A DNA stretch of 64,000 nucleotides from an uncultured Lachnospiraceae bacterium (GCA_910578405.1 CAJTQO010000013.1:1-64000), one strand, 5' to 3'. Positions 36,548 to 46,336 are shown, counted from the stretch's first letter. Numbers and translations: made by a program. Notes: generated by a model not told the origin, from the letters alone.

Positions 36548-37561
36548 GTGGGAAATAATTCATTCGGCATTGACCTAGGGACAAGTAATATTAAAATTTA
36601 TAGTAGGAGCGATGACAATGTCATGATAGAGAAGAACATGATTGCCATCGAAAATAAAAATACACTGTTTGCCTATGGCAATTCCGCTTTTGAAATGTAT
36701 GAGAAGGCGCCTGGAAACATCCACATTTCTTATCCGCTTAGCAACGGCGTTATTGCGGATATCCACAATATGGAGACTTTGATTAAGTTTTTCATTTCCG
36801 ATTTGTGCAAAGGGAATGTAAAACCGGCGGAATATTACGTGGCAGTGCCAACGGATGTAACGGCTGTGGAGAAGAGGGCCTTTTACGACCTGATTCGGGA
36901 CGCTAATGTAAAAGCGCGTAAAATCATGGTGGTGGAGAAGGCAGTGGCGGACGGCTTGGGGTTGGATATTGATGTAAAAAACTCCCAGGGCGTCCTCATT
37001 GTGAATGTTGGTTATGACACTACGGAGGTTTCCATTCTCTCTCTTGGCGGGATAGTGTTAAGCAGGTTAATCAAAGTGGGAGGGCAGAAATTTGACGATT
37101 CCATCCGTTCCGCTATCCGGCGGGAGTTTAGCCTGATTATCGGCGGTAAGACAGCGGAGAATGTAAAGATTGCGCTAAAAGAGCTGGAACAGGAAGGGAA
37201 GCCGGCAGTGGTTTATGGCAGGGATATTGTAACCGGCCTTCCGGTAGAGCGGGAAATTCCCACCGACCTTGTGGTCAATTCCCTGACAGAACACTTCGAT
37301 GCCATTATAGATAATGTGAAAGTCATTCTGGAGCGGACGCCGCCGGAATTGGCTGCCGATATCTATAAACATGGGATTTATCTAACTGGGGGCGCCGCGC
37401 AGATTAGCCATTTGGCAGAACTGCTTAGCGAGGGCACAGGGTTAAAGGTCCAGCTTTCTGAAAATCCGCTCAGCAGTGTGGCATTGGGGCTTGCGAAGAT
37501 TATCAAAGACGATAACTATAAATCCGTAGCGTTTGATGCGATTGAAGGAATGGGTAAATGA
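36548..37561 (+). CDS. mreB: Rod-shape-determining actin MreB
   Basis: MreB filaments guide lateral cell-wall synthesis. The 337-residue product has the actin-type phosphate loops GIDLGTSNIKIY (residues ~7-18) and a second segment VNVGYDTTEVSIL, with GIYLTGGAAQISHL as the adenosine motif. The start is GTG 36548. The stop overlaps the mreC start in ATGA. It differs somewhat from textbook MreB (for example YPLSNGVIAD where PLkdGVIAD is usual). Confidence 0.95.
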   Translation: MGNNSFGIDLGTSNIKIYSRSDDNVMIEKNMIAIENKNTLFAYGNSAFEMYEKAPGNIHISYPLSNGVIADIHNMETLIKFFISDLCKGNVKPAEYYVAVPTDVTAVEKRAFYDLIRDANVKARKIMVVEKAVADGLGLDIDVKNSQGVLIVNVGYDTTEVSILSLGGIVLSRLIKVGGQKFDDSIRSAIRREFSLIIGGKTAENVKIALKELEQEGKPAVVYGRDIVTGLPVEREIPTDLVVNSLTEHFDAIIDNVKVILERTPPELAADIYKHGIYLTGGAAQISHLAELLSEGTGLKVQLSENPLSSVALGLAKIIKDDNYKSVAFDAIEGMGK

Positions 37562-38451
37562 GTCCAATCATCAAGAAAAAAGGAGAGAAGTTTACGTTAC
37601 CAAGTAAATATCTCCTTTTTATTTTAACAATATTGTGTGCAGGGGCAATCATCCTTACATTTAATACGAATATTTTCAGCGGTTCTTTGAACACAGTGGT
37701 AGGTTATGTAATTGTGCCTTTCCAGCGGGGCGTCAGTTCCGTGGGGAGCTGGCTTTCCAACCGTTCGGCGGAGCTTGTGCAGATTCGTGATCTTTTATCA
37801 GAAAATGCGCAGCTTCGCAAACAGGTGGATGAACTGTCCATAGAAAACGCCGTGCTGCAGCAGGATCGTTATGAACTGACAAATTTAAGGGAATTGTATG
37901 ACCTGGATTCCCAATATGAAGGTTACGATAAAGTAGGGGCGCGGATTATTGCAAAGGATGCGGGAAACTGGTTTCATTCTTTTGTCATTGACAAAGGGGA
38001 GGAGGATGGCATTGCCGTTGACATGAATGTGATTGCAGGCAGTGGGCTGGTAGGGCGTATTGTGGATGTCGGGCCGAATTGGGCCAAAGTGACGACTATT
38101 ATTGCGGACAATTCCAATGTCAGCGGGAAGGTGTTAGCTACTTCGGACTATCTGATGGTTTCCGGCGATTTGGAGCTGTATGCGGGCGGAGTGATTGCAT
38201 TTAATAAATTGGTGGACAGCCAGGAACGGGTGGTGGAAGGCGATAAAATCGTGACATCCAATATCAGTGACAAATATCTTCCTAACATATTAATCGGCTA
38301 TATCAGCACAATAAATGTAGATGCCAACAATATTACAAAATCCGGGCTGCTGACTCCGGCAGTGGATTTTGAGCATCTGGAAGAAGTATTGGTAATTACC
38401 CAGTTGAAGCAGGTTCAGGAAATGGCTGAGACAGCGTGGAGGGCAGAGTGA
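37558..38451 (+). CDS. mreC: Rod-shape-determining protein MreC
   Basis: The 297-residue protein has one N-terminal membrane helix (~17-37), a coiled coil at about 75-115 (LLSENAQLRKQVDELSIENAVL) and the beta-barrel domain. That domain includes AKDAGNWFHSFVIDKGEEDGI and GLVGRIVDVGPNWAKVTTI. MreC links MreB and PBP2 outside the membrane. It overlaps mreB and mreD by four bases each, a tightly coupled mreBCD set. Confidence 0.96.
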   Translation: MSPIIKKKGEKFTLPSKYLLFILTILCAGAIILTFNTNIFSGSLNTVVGYVIVPFQRGVSSVGSWLSNRSAELVQIRDLLSENAQLRKQVDELSIENAVLQQDRYELTNLRELYDLDSQYEGYDKVGARIIAKDAGNWFHSFVIDKGEEDGIAVDMNVIAGSGLVGRIVDVGPNWAKVTTIIADNSNVSGKVLATSDYLMVSGDLELYAGGVIAFNKLVDSQERVVEGDKIVTSNISDKYLPNILIGYISTINVDANNITKSGLLTPAVDFEHLEEVLVITQLKQVQEMAETAWRAE

Positions 38452-38966
38452 AGAGGACAATTGTTGTAACAGTGTTGATTATTTTCTGCTTTTTGCTGCA
38501 AAGCACCGTGTTCCATGCCGTGGCATTTGGCGGTATTGTCCCAAACCTGCTGATTGTGTTGGCTGCTTCCTTTGGGTTTATGCGCGGAGAAAAAACGGGC
38601 CTGGTTATTGGTTTTTTTTGCGGGCTTTTGATGGATATATTTTTCGGGGAGGTCATTGGTTTCTATGCCCTCCTGTACATGTATGCGGGGTATGCCAATG
38701 GAAAGTTCAATCATATTTTTTTCCCGGAGGATGTGAAGCTCCCCATTGCGCTAATTATCTGCAGCGATTTTTGCTACAGCCTGGTTTGTTATGTTTTAAT
38801 GTTCCTGATGCGTACCAGGTTCCATTTTGGACACTATTTTCTGTATGTGATTTTACCGGAAATAGTATATACCATTGTAGTTACCATTTTCCTCTATCCG
38901 GTTATCCTTTGGATTAACCGTAAACTGGAAGACAGTGAAAAAAGGAGTGCGAAGAAGTTTGTTTGA
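38448..38966 (+). CDS. mreD: Rod-shape-determining protein MreD
   Basis: A 172-residue integral membrane protein with five to six helices. It contains VPNLLIVLAASFGFMRGEKTGLVIGFFCGLLMDIFFG, whose GLLMD segment is typical of MreD. The GTG at 38448 has GGAGG five bases upstream and overlaps the mreC stop; the GTG at 38436 lies before that site. The 3' end overlaps the frame of the following PBP2 by about 30 bases. Confidence 0.93.
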   Translation: MKRTIVVTVLIIFCFLLQSTVFHAVAFGGIVPNLLIVLAASFGFMRGEKTGLVIGFFCGLLMDIFFGEVIGFYALLYMYAGYANGKFNHIFFPEDVKLPIALIICSDFCYSLVCYVLMFLMRTRFHFGHYFLYVILPEIVYTIVVTIFLYPVILWINRKLEDSEKRSAKKFV

Positions 38967-41838
38967 TCGTTTGAAAGAAAATTTCCTGAATGCAGTGAGC
39001 ATACGCCTGATGGTACTGATTGTTCTGTTTCTTTGCGGCGGTGGAATCCTGATATACCGGGTTTTTGATTTACAGATTGTCCAGGGGGAAAAATATCTGG
39101 AAGAATTTCGGTTTATGACAACCAAAAAACGTACGCTGCCCAGTACCCGTGGAAACATTTATGACCGTAACGGTAAGTGTTTGGCATACAATGAACTGGC
39201 TTATAATGTGACCATGGAAGATGTCTTTGAATCTGGAAGAAATAAAAATGCACAGCTTAACGAGACGATTTACCGCTTAATCCAGATGATAGAGAAGAAT
39301 GGGGACAGCATTATCAATGATTTTAATGTGATTATTGACGCTGACGGTAATTACGCGTTTGCTGTGGAAGACAGGCAGCTTCGGCGGTTTCTTGCCGATG
39401 TCTACGGCTTTATTTCCTATGATGATATGGTGGCTGACCAAAAGAACGGCTATAAATATGCGACAAAGACTGCGGCAGAGGTGGTGGATGATTTGTGCGC
39501 CACTGGGCGGTTCGGAATAGGGGATTATACGGATCCGGAAGACCGCTCCACCTTTGTGCCTGGAATGGGATATACCAAAGAAGAAGTATTGAAAATTCTC
39601 ACCGTGCGCTATGCGATGAATGCCAACAGTTTCCAGAAATATATTGCAACTACGGTGGCGACTAATGTCAGCGAAGAAACGGTGGCAGTGGTAATGGAAA
39701 ACAGTAACTTGTTAGCAGGGGTTTCTGTAGCGGAGGATACGGTGCGCCGCTATGTGGACAGCATTTATTTTTCCCAGATTATCGGTTATACAGGGAAGGT
39801 TTCCCAGGATGAGCTGACCGCGTTAAAGGAAATAAATCCTAAATATGAAATGAGTGATATCGTAGGGAAATCAGGCATTGAATATTCCATGGAAGCGCAG
39901 TTACAGGGAACGAAAGGCTCTGAGGATGTGGTAGTGGATCACATGGGGAAAGTAATAGAAACCGATAACCGGGTAGAACCGAGCGCAGGGAATGACCTAT
40001 ACCTGACTTTGGACAGTGAACTGCAGGTGGCTATTTACCATATTCTGGAAACCAAGCTGGCAAGCATCCTGCTGACTCAGATTCGTAATATGAAGGAATA
40101 TAACCCAGGGGAAAACAGTGGAAGCAGTATCCTGATTCCGATTGACGATGTATATTATGCATTGTTTAATAACAATATCATAGATACGGCGCATTTTGCG
40201 CAGGAGGATGCAGGGGAAACGGAACGGGCCGTCCATGAAATTTTTACTGCGCGCAAGCAGGCTGTTTTGGACGAACTGCGGGAAGAATTAACGGAAAAAA
40301 GAACGCCTTATAATCAATTGCCAGTGGAATATCAAGTGTATGAGAGCTATATTGTCTCTTTGCTTTATTCCAATGCCATTATTATGGAAAATGAAATAGA
40401 CGCTTCCGATGCGACTTATCTTGCATGGAGCGCAGACGAAGTGATTAGTCTGCATGAATACCTCAATTATGTGATTGCGCAAAACTGGGTGGATGTAACG
40501 AAATTGGAGCTGACCGGAAAGTATTCCAATTCAGGGGAAGTTTATGAGAAGCTGTTGGAATATGTTTTTGTAAATATTGACAATAATATTGGCTTTAATA
40601 AAAGAGTTTACCGTTATATGATTCGTGACAATGAAATTACCGGCAGACAGGTATGCAACCTGCTGTTAGAGCAGGAGATTATTGAGGTGGAGGCAGGGGA
40701 ACTGGAACGGTTTCGTGACGGTAGGATTTCCGCTTATGAGTTTATGCGGAGCCGTATCCGTAATCTGGACATTACCCCAGCGCAGTTGGCGCTGGACCCC
40801 CATTCCGCTTCCGCTGTGCTGACTGACGTCAACACCGGGGAAGTGCTGGCTTTGGTGTCCTATCCGTCCTATGACAACAACCGGATGGCCAACGGTGTGG
40901 ATGCGGATTATTTTAATTCGCTGTTAAATGATTTATCCACGCCGCTGATTAACTATGCCACTTATCAACGCACCGCCCCTGGCTCTACGTTTAAAATGGT
41001 GTCTGCCACGGCGGGGCTTTTGGAAAATGTTGTCGATACTTCCACTCAAGTGCAGTGTACCGGGACTTTTGACAAATTGGACGAAAACCAGCCTCCCCAT
41101 TGCTGGAACCGTCATGGGCATGGCATGCAGGACTTGACGGCCAGTATCCAGCATTCCTGCAACTTGTATTTTTACGAATTGGGGTATCGTCTGGGGTTGG
41201 CAGGCGATAGGTATATACCCGATATCGGTCTGCAAAAACTGACAAAATACGCGGATATGTACGGTTTGACGGAAACGACGGGAATCGAGATTGAAGAGTC
41301 CCAACCCCAGGTTTCGGACATGGATGCCGTGCGTTCCGCCATTGGACAGGGAACCAATAACTTTACCACTGTCGGACTTGCGCGATACATTACAACGGTA
41401 GCAAACAGCGGAATATGTTATAATTTAACATTATTGGACAAAGTAACAGACCATAACCATGTCCTGGTTGAGGATTATTCCGCCGAAGTCCGTAATATCA
41501 TTGAGATGGACAGTTCCTATTGGGACGCTATTCATGCCGGTATGCGAAGGGTGATTGAAGGGAAGAGTTATTTCAGCGATTTGAGCGTCAATGTGGCAGG
41601 CAAGACAGGTACGGCCCAGGAAAGCAGGAGCAGGCCCAACCATGCCCTGTTTGTTGCCTATGCGCCTTATGAGAATCCGGAAATTGCAATTGCGGTTCGT
41701 GTCGCCAATGGCTATACTTCGGATTATTCCGCACAGATAGCCAAAGATGTGATAAAATTTTATTATAATCTGGCAGATGAAGAAGAACTGGCAGGGACGG
41801 CAGAAGAGCTGGCAGGCGGAAGCCTCAATGCCGATTAA
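38935..41838 (+). CDS. mrdA: Penicillin-binding protein 2 with large insertion
   Basis: A class B transpeptidase that works with RodA in side-wall synthesis. One membrane helix lies at ~22-45, then the dimerisation domain with STRGNIYDRNG. The transpeptidase motifs are S684-T-F-K, S741-C-N and K890-T-G. At 967 residues it is much longer than the usual ~650-700, because about 245 residues are inserted between TLDSELQVAIYHILETKL (~357) and ASAVLTDVNTGEVLALVSYPSYD (~622). The start is uncertain: GTG 38935, or TTG 38959, which has AAAGGAG at a long spacing. Confidence 0.95.
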   Translation: MKKGVRRSLFDRLKENFLNAVSIRLMVLIVLFLCGGGILIYRVFDLQIVQGEKYLEEFRFMTTKKRTLPSTRGNIYDRNGKCLAYNELAYNVTMEDVFESGRNKNAQLNETIYRLIQMIEKNGDSIINDFNVIIDADGNYAFAVEDRQLRRFLADVYGFISYDDMVADQKNGYKYATKTAAEVVDDLCATGRFGIGDYTDPEDRSTFVPGMGYTKEEVLKILTVRYAMNANSFQKYIATTVATNVSEETVAVVMENSNLLAGVSVAEDTVRRYVDSIYFSQIIGYTGKVSQDELTALKEINPKYEMSDIVGKSGIEYSMEAQLQGTKGSEDVVVDHMGKVIETDNRVEPSAGNDLYLTLDSELQVAIYHILETKLASILLTQIRNMKEYNPGENSGSSILIPIDDVYYALFNNNIIDTAHFAQEDAGETERAVHEIFTARKQAVLDELREELTEKRTPYNQLPVEYQVYESYIVSLLYSNAIIMENEIDASDATYLAWSADEVISLHEYLNYVIAQNWVDVTKLELTGKYSNSGEVYEKLLEYVFVNIDNNIGFNKRVYRYMIRDNEITGRQVCNLLLEQEIIEVEAGELERFRDGRISAYEFMRSRIRNLDITPAQLALDPHSASAVLTDVNTGEVLALVSYPSYDNNRMANGVDADYFNSLLNDLSTPLINYATYQRTAPGSTFKMVSATAGLLENVVDTSTQVQCTGTFDKLDENQPPHCWNRHGHGMQDLTASIQHSCNLYFYELGYRLGLAGDRYIPDIGLQKLTKYADMYGLTETTGIEIEESQPQVSDMDAVRSAIGQGTNNFTTVGLARYITTVANSGICYNLTLLDKVTDHNHVLVEDYSAEVRNIIEMDSSYWDAIHAGMRRVIEGKSYFSDLSVNVAGKTGTAQESRSRPNHALFVAYAPYENPEIAIAVRVANGYTSDYSAQIAKDVIKFYYNLADEEELAGTAEELAGGSLNAD

Positions 41839-41869
41839 GGCAAGAGCCAGGGGAAGGGAGCTGATACGC

Positions 41870-42547
41870 ATGAAAAATATGGTTATTATCAAAAGTTTCC
41901 AGAATGGGATTTCGGTTTATCTTAACGAAGAAATCCCATTTAAGGAACTCCTCTGTGAAGTGGCATATAAATTCCGGGAATCCAGCCATTTCTTCAAAGA
42001 TGCGAAAATGGCAATTTCTTTTGAAGGAAGGCAGCTTTCGGAAGAGGAGGAGCGGCTGGTATTGAATGTGATCTGTGAAAACTCCGATTTACATATTGTC
42101 TGTATCGTTGGGAAAGATGAAGAAACCAATCAGAGCTATTTCCGGGCAATACAGCAAATGGAATACCGTAACAAAAAAGACCGGGACGACGGGCAGTTCT
42201 ACCGTGGGACGTTAAAGAACGGGCAGATACTGGAAACAGAATCCAGTATTGTGGTGCTTGGGGACGTCTATCCAGGCAGCGCCATTATTTCCACCAAAGA
42301 TATTGTTATCCTGGGTGGGCTGTTTGGGAAAGCTTATGCGGGCGGGAACGGCAGTGAAGGCCACTATGTGGTTGCGTTAGAAATGTCTCCGGAAAGGATA
42401 CAGATTGGTGATTTTAAATATAAGAAAACCAAACCGGCCAGATGGTCGATCAGGCCAAAGGTACAGCCGAAAATAGCGTACGTAAAAGAAGAGCAGGTTG
42501 TGATGGAACCCATTACCAAAGAATTACTGAATGACCTGCCGATTTAG
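41870..42547 (+). CDS. minC: Septum-site determining protein MinC
   Basis: MinC inhibits FtsZ assembly away from mid-cell. The 225-residue product has an N-terminal FtsZ-binding domain and a C-terminal beta-helix. The beta-helix contains YRGTLKNGQILETESSIVVLGDVYPGSAI and GGLFGKAYAGGNGSEGHYVVAL, the hallmark region. The ATG at 41870 follows AAGGGAG; an earlier in-frame start lies inside the PBP2 gene and is rejected. It heads minC-minD-minE. Confidence 0.93.
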   Translation: MKNMVIIKSFQNGISVYLNEEIPFKELLCEVAYKFRESSHFFKDAKMAISFEGRQLSEEEERLVLNVICENSDLHIVCIVGKDEETNQSYFRAIQQMEYRNKKDRDDGQFYRGTLKNGQILETESSIVVLGDVYPGSAIISTKDIVILGGLFGKAYAGGNGSEGHYVVALEMSPERIQIGDFKYKKTKPARWSIRPKVQPKIAYVKEEQVVMEPITKELLNDLPI

Positions 42548-42578
42548 GCGGTTTTCAGGGGACGGCAAAAACAATCAT

Positions 42579-42612
42579 TTCATCCGGTCCCGGCAGAATA
42601 TGGGGCCGGAAT
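42579..42612 (+). promoter_or_regulatory. Hairpin ahead of minD
   Basis: TCCGG and CCC on the left pair with GGG and CCGGA on the right around GGCAGAATAT, in the 79 bases between minC and minD. It ends just before the minD ribosome binding site AGGAGG, so it could modulate minD translation. This is suggestive only. Confidence 0.3.
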
Positions 42613-42626
42613 AGGAGGCATATCAT

Positions 42627-43418
42627 ATGAGTGAAGTAATTGTCGTCACGTCAGGGAAAGGCGGGGTAGGGAAAACCACTACTACCGCAAACGTTGGTAC
42701 TGGTTTAGCAGCTATGGGCAAAAGGGTTGTACTGATTGATACGGATATCGGACTGCGTAACCTGGATGTGGTTATGGGCCTGGAAAACCGGATTGTTTAT
42801 AACCTGGTGGATGTGATTGAGGGGAAATGCCGTGCAAAGCAGGCATTGATTAAGGATAAGCGTTATCAAAACCTGTATCTGCTGCCTTCGGCACAGACAA
42901 GGGACAAGTCCGCTGTAACGCCGCCGCAGATGGTGAAGATGATAGAACAGCTCAAGGAGCAGTATGATTATATTGTTTTAGACTGTCCGGCAGGCATTGA
43001 GCAAGGCTTCCAGAATGCCATTGCAGGAGCGGAACGGGCATTGGTCATTACAACGCCAGAGGTGTCCGCAATCCGGGATGCAGACCGCATTATTGGCCTG
43101 TTGGAAGCCAATGATTTTAAGAAAATTGATTTAATTATCAACCGGCTTCGTTACGATATGGTGAAGCGGGGCGAAATGATGACCGCATCGGATGTGGTGG
43201 ACATCCTGTCCATCCCGCTGCTTGGCATTGTGCCGGATGATGAGAACGTAGTAATCGCAACGAACCAGGGGGAACCTCTTGTAGGAAACAGCACCATGGC
43301 AGGCAGGGCATATCAGAATATCTGCGAGCGGGTACTGGGGAAGGAAATACCTTTTATCGACTTTGAAAGGACCATCTCTTTTTGGACAAGGGTGACGGGT
43401 ATATTCCACAAAAATTAG
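42627..43418 (+). CDS. minD: Septum-site determining ATPase MinD
   Basis: The 263-residue membrane-binding ATPase starts MSEVIVVTSGKGGVGKTTTTANVG, the deviant Walker A with signature Lys. It goes on with IDTDIGLRNLDVVMGLENR and YDYIVLDCPAGIEQGF. A C-terminal amphipathic helix near WTRVTGIF would anchor it to the membrane. AGGAGG precedes the ATG. MinD recruits MinC and is regulated by MinE, encoded 16 bases downstream. Confidence 0.98.
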   Translation: MSEVIVVTSGKGGVGKTTTTANVGTGLAAMGKRVVLIDTDIGLRNLDVVMGLENRIVYNLVDVIEGKCRAKQALIKDKRYQNLYLLPSAQTRDKSAVTPPQMVKMIEQLKEQYDYIVLDCPAGIEQGFQNAIAGAERALVITTPEVSAIRDADRIIGLLEANDFKKIDLIINRLRYDMVKRGEMMTASDVVDILSIPLLGIVPDDENVVIATNQGEPLVGNSTMAGRAYQNICERVLGKEIPFIDFERTISFWTRVTGIFHKN

Positions 43419-43434
43419 GAGGGAGGTTTTTGGT

Positions 43435-43701
43435 ATGGGATTCGCCAATTTTTTCAGGAGGAAGAGTTCGAAAGAGATTGCAAAGGACAGACTGAAGATT
43501 TTATTGATTTCCGACCGGGTGAATTGTTCGCCTGAAATGATGGAGATGATTAAAACGGATATTGCAAAAGTTATATCAAAATACATGAAGATTGATGCGG
43601 AAAGCATGGAAATCCAAATTACTAAGACAGGTACGAAGGGGATGGGGAAAACGCCGGCGCTTTATGCCAATATCCCAATCTTGGATTTACATAAGCTGTA
43701 A
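43435..43701 (+). CDS. minE: Cell division topological specificity factor MinE
   Basis: The 88-residue protein opens with MGFANFFRRKSSKEIAKDRLKILLISDR, the MinD-interacting and membrane-contact helix. It then has the dimerisation domain with IAKVISKYMKID. Its presence implies an oscillating Min system, not the DivIVA-tethered form of Bacillus. A very strong AGGAGGGAGG precedes the ATG. Confidence 0.95.
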   Translation: MGFANFFRRKSSKEIAKDRLKILLISDRVNCSPEMMEMIKTDIAKVISKYMKIDAESMEIQITKTGTKGMGKTPALYANIPILDLHKL

Positions 43702-43830
43702 ACGCCTGGAATTTCATCACAAGGTTTGTGCTTGAGGGAGCGCTGCGCTTTTAACAAGTAATGCCGACTTGTGAATGCATACGTCTGGCGACGCAGGTTT
43801 TTATAAAGGAAAAGCTGGAAAGGATAAAAC

Positions 43831-44943
43831 ATGTTAAAGCAATACAGGGTACGGGATTATGATTTCAAACTGGTGATATTGGTTGCGGCGCTTACCGTTA
43901 TCGGCATTTTTGCCGTTGGGAGCGCTGCGGAGGAAGCGCTGCAGAAAACGCAGATGATGGGGTTTATCTTCGGTTCTTTCCTTATGCTGGTAATTTCGCT
44001 GTTTGACTATTCCGTACTCCTGAAGCTGTATTGGCTGTTTTATATCGGGAATATCGGTTTGCTTTTACTGGTAGGGCAGTTTGGGGAAAGTTCCAATAAT
44101 GCCCAGCGCTGGATTACTTTATTTGGAATCCGCTTCCAACCTTCAGAACTTGCGAAAATTTTGTTGATTCTCTTCTATGCACAGTTTATAATGAAACATA
44201 GGGAAAAGCTGAATACTTTTAAGTGCCTTGCATTATGCTGTATCTTTATACTTCCGTCTTTGAAGCTAATCTACGACCAGCCCAACCTGTCCACAACAAT
44301 CGTGGTGGCTGTTGTGTTCTGCATCATTATGTTCGTAGGAGGAATTAGCTGGAAATTGGTGGGTGGAATATTGGCAGTCCTGATTCCTACCGCGGTGATT
44401 TTGTTCAGTATTGTCATACAGCCAGACCAGACGCTGATTAAGGACTATCAGCAGACACGTATCCTTGCTTTCCTGAATCCGGAACAGTATGCTACCGCAG
44501 AGGCATACCAGCAGTTGAATTCCATGATGGCAATTGGTTCCGGGCAGTTATATGGGAAAGGATATGATACCAATGAGATTAGCTCTGTGAAAAATGGCAA
44601 TTTTATTTCCGAACCCCAAACAGACTTCATTTTTGCTGTAATTGGGGAGGAATTTGGTTTTATCGGTTCCTGCACAGTGATTGTGCTTTTGGTTTTAATT
44701 ACGCTGGAGTGCCTGTTTATCGCACATAGGGCAAAGGACTTGGCTGGAAGCATTATTGCGGCAGGGATGGCAGGGCTTATTGGTTTTCAGGGTTTCCTGA
44801 ATATTGGGGTGACAACGATGCTGCTCCCGAATACCGGGGTGACGCTTCCGTTTGTGAGTTATGGGTTGACATCCCTGGTCAGCCTTTATATCGGGATCGG
44901 TTTCGTGCTGAATGTTGGGTTACAATGCAAAAAATATTACTAG
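43831..44943 (+). CDS. rodA: Rod-shape peptidoglycan glycosyltransferase RodA (SEDS family)
   Basis: The 370-residue protein has about ten membrane helices and SEDS landmarks. These are NNAQRWITLFGIRFQPSELAKILLILF, DQPNLSTTIVV and the extracellular EPQTDFIFAVIGEEFGFIG. The last is LLPNTGVTLPFVSYGLTSL. SEDS proteins polymerise lipid II in partnership with class B PBPs; the PBP2 of this cluster is the likely partner. It follows minE by 129 bases, in which I see nothing notable. Confidence 0.93.
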   Translation: MLKQYRVRDYDFKLVILVAALTVIGIFAVGSAAEEALQKTQMMGFIFGSFLMLVISLFDYSVLLKLYWLFYIGNIGLLLLVGQFGESSNNAQRWITLFGIRFQPSELAKILLILFYAQFIMKHREKLNTFKCLALCCIFILPSLKLIYDQPNLSTTIVVAVVFCIIMFVGGISWKLVGGILAVLIPTAVILFSIVIQPDQTLIKDYQQTRILAFLNPEQYATAEAYQQLNSMMAIGSGQLYGKGYDTNEISSVKNGNFISEPQTDFIFAVIGEEFGFIGSCTVIVLLVLITLECLFIAHRAKDLAGSIIAAGMAGLIGFQGFLNIGVTTMLLPNTGVTLPFVSYGLTSLVSLYIGIGFVLNVGLQCKKYY

Positions 44944-44961
44944 ACAGGAGAGGGTATGACA

Positions 44962-45357
44962 ATGAATATTGCACTAATCGCACATGATGCAAAGAAAAAG
45001 CTGATGCAGAATTTCTGCATTGCATACAAGGGGATCCTTAGCAAAAACTCGTTATTTGCCACAGGGACTACAGGAAGGCTGATTGAAGAAGTGACCAATT
45101 TAAGCGTATATAAATATCTTGCGGGACACCTGGGGGGTGAACAGCAATTATGCGCACAGATTGAATCCAATGATATTGATTTGGTAATCTTCCTGCGTGA
45201 CCCATTGGCGCCGAAATCACATGAGCCAGGGGTAAACAATGTGATGCGGCTATGTGATATGTATAATATTCCCCTGGCAACGAATTTGGCGTCTGCGGAA
45301 CTATTAATCAAATCTCTGGACAGAGGAGACTTAGAGTGGCGTGAAATGTATAAATAA
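44962..45357 (+). CDS. mgsA: Methylglyoxal synthase
   Basis: MgsA converts dihydroxyacetone phosphate to methylglyoxal and phosphate, bypassing lower glycolysis. The 131-residue product has MNIALIAHDAKKKLM, FATGTTGRLIEE, LAGHLGGEQQL with the catalytic region and FLRDPLAPKSHEP, holding the catalytic Asp. GGAGAGG is about seven bases before the ATG at 44962; the ATG at 44956 is too close. It overlaps the next gene by 17 bases. Confidence 0.96.
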   Translation: MNIALIAHDAKKKLMQNFCIAYKGILSKNSLFATGTTGRLIEEVTNLSVYKYLAGHLGGEQQLCAQIESNDIDLVIFLRDPLAPKSHEPGVNNVMRLCDMYNIPLATNLASAELLIKSLDRGDLEWREMYK

Positions 45358-46333
45358 GAAAAACATAACAGGGTTTTTAACTGGTCTGTTCCTGTTGGGG
45401 GCAACTTTCACCGGTTGCGGAAACAAGCCCTATGAAATGGCTTATACGCCGGATTATCCGGTCAGCAGTTACAGGCTGGATTCCCCGGCGGAAAGTTATG
45501 ATATGGCAGAGCCTTTTGCCAAAGATTTGTGCGTGGTGGACAAGGATGTTTCGGCAGGAACAGATGTGGATATGTCGGAGACGGAAGTGGCGGCGCTTTT
45601 CTGCGTGGACAATAATCAGACCATCTATGCAAAAAATGTGCATGAGAAAATGGCTCCGGCCAGCCTGACTAAATTAATGACGGCATTGGTTGCTCTAAAA
45701 TATGGTTCCCCCGATGCTATGCTGACGGCTACGGCCAACGTAAAAATTACGGAGTCGGGGGCGCAGTTGTCCGGGATTAAGGAAGGCGACCAGATGACGC
45801 TGACACAGGCGCTTCATGTGCTTCTGGTCAATTCCGGGAATGACGCGGCAGTGTTGATAGCGGAAGGGATTAGCGGGTCTGTGGAAGGGTTTTGTGAACT
45901 GATGAACCAGGAAGCGCAAAAGCTTGGGGCGACCAACAGCCATTTTTCCAATCCCCATGGACTGACGGCGGAAGACCATTATGTGACGGCCTATGACATG
46001 TACCTGATTTTTAATGCGGCGCTGGATTACAATATAATCAGTGAAATTATCCATATGCCCAATTATACTACGGTCTATCATGACAGGGAGGGCAATGCAA
46101 AGGAGCTTTCCGTTAATAATTCCAACCTGTACCTGACAGGGGACGCCAGTGCGCCGGAAGCAATTACGGTGATTGGCGGTAAAACCGGCACCACCAATGC
46201 GGCAGGGCGGTGCCTGATCCTTTTATCAAAGGACGCAGCGGGGAAATCTTATATTTCCATTATGCTGCATTCCGAAACAAGGGAGAGCCTTTATGCAGGA
46301 ATGACAGATTTATTGGAGGAAATCAAGAATTAA
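45341..46333 (+). CDS. dacF: D-alanyl-D-alanine carboxypeptidase, lipoprotein form
   Basis: A 330-residue low-molecular-weight PBP that trims the terminal D-Ala of peptidoglycan stems. The N-terminal signal ends in the lipobox LGATFTGC, so the mature protein should be lipid-anchored, unlike most DacF proteins, which carry a C-terminal helix. The motifs are S108-L-T-K111, S165-G-N and K281-T-G. The start is GTG 45341, inside the end of mgsA. It closes the long run that began with miaB. Confidence 0.92.
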   Translation: MKCINKKNITGFLTGLFLLGATFTGCGNKPYEMAYTPDYPVSSYRLDSPAESYDMAEPFAKDLCVVDKDVSAGTDVDMSETEVAALFCVDNNQTIYAKNVHEKMAPASLTKLMTALVALKYGSPDAMLTATANVKITESGAQLSGIKEGDQMTLTQALHVLLVNSGNDAAVLIAEGISGSVEGFCELMNQEAQKLGATNSHFSNPHGLTAEDHYVTAYDMYLIFNAALDYNIISEIIHMPNYTTVYHDREGNAKELSVNNSNLYLTGDASAPEAITVIGGKTGTTNAAGRCLILLSKDAAGKSYISIMLHSETRESLYAGMTDLLEEIKN

Positions 46334-46336
46334 CAG

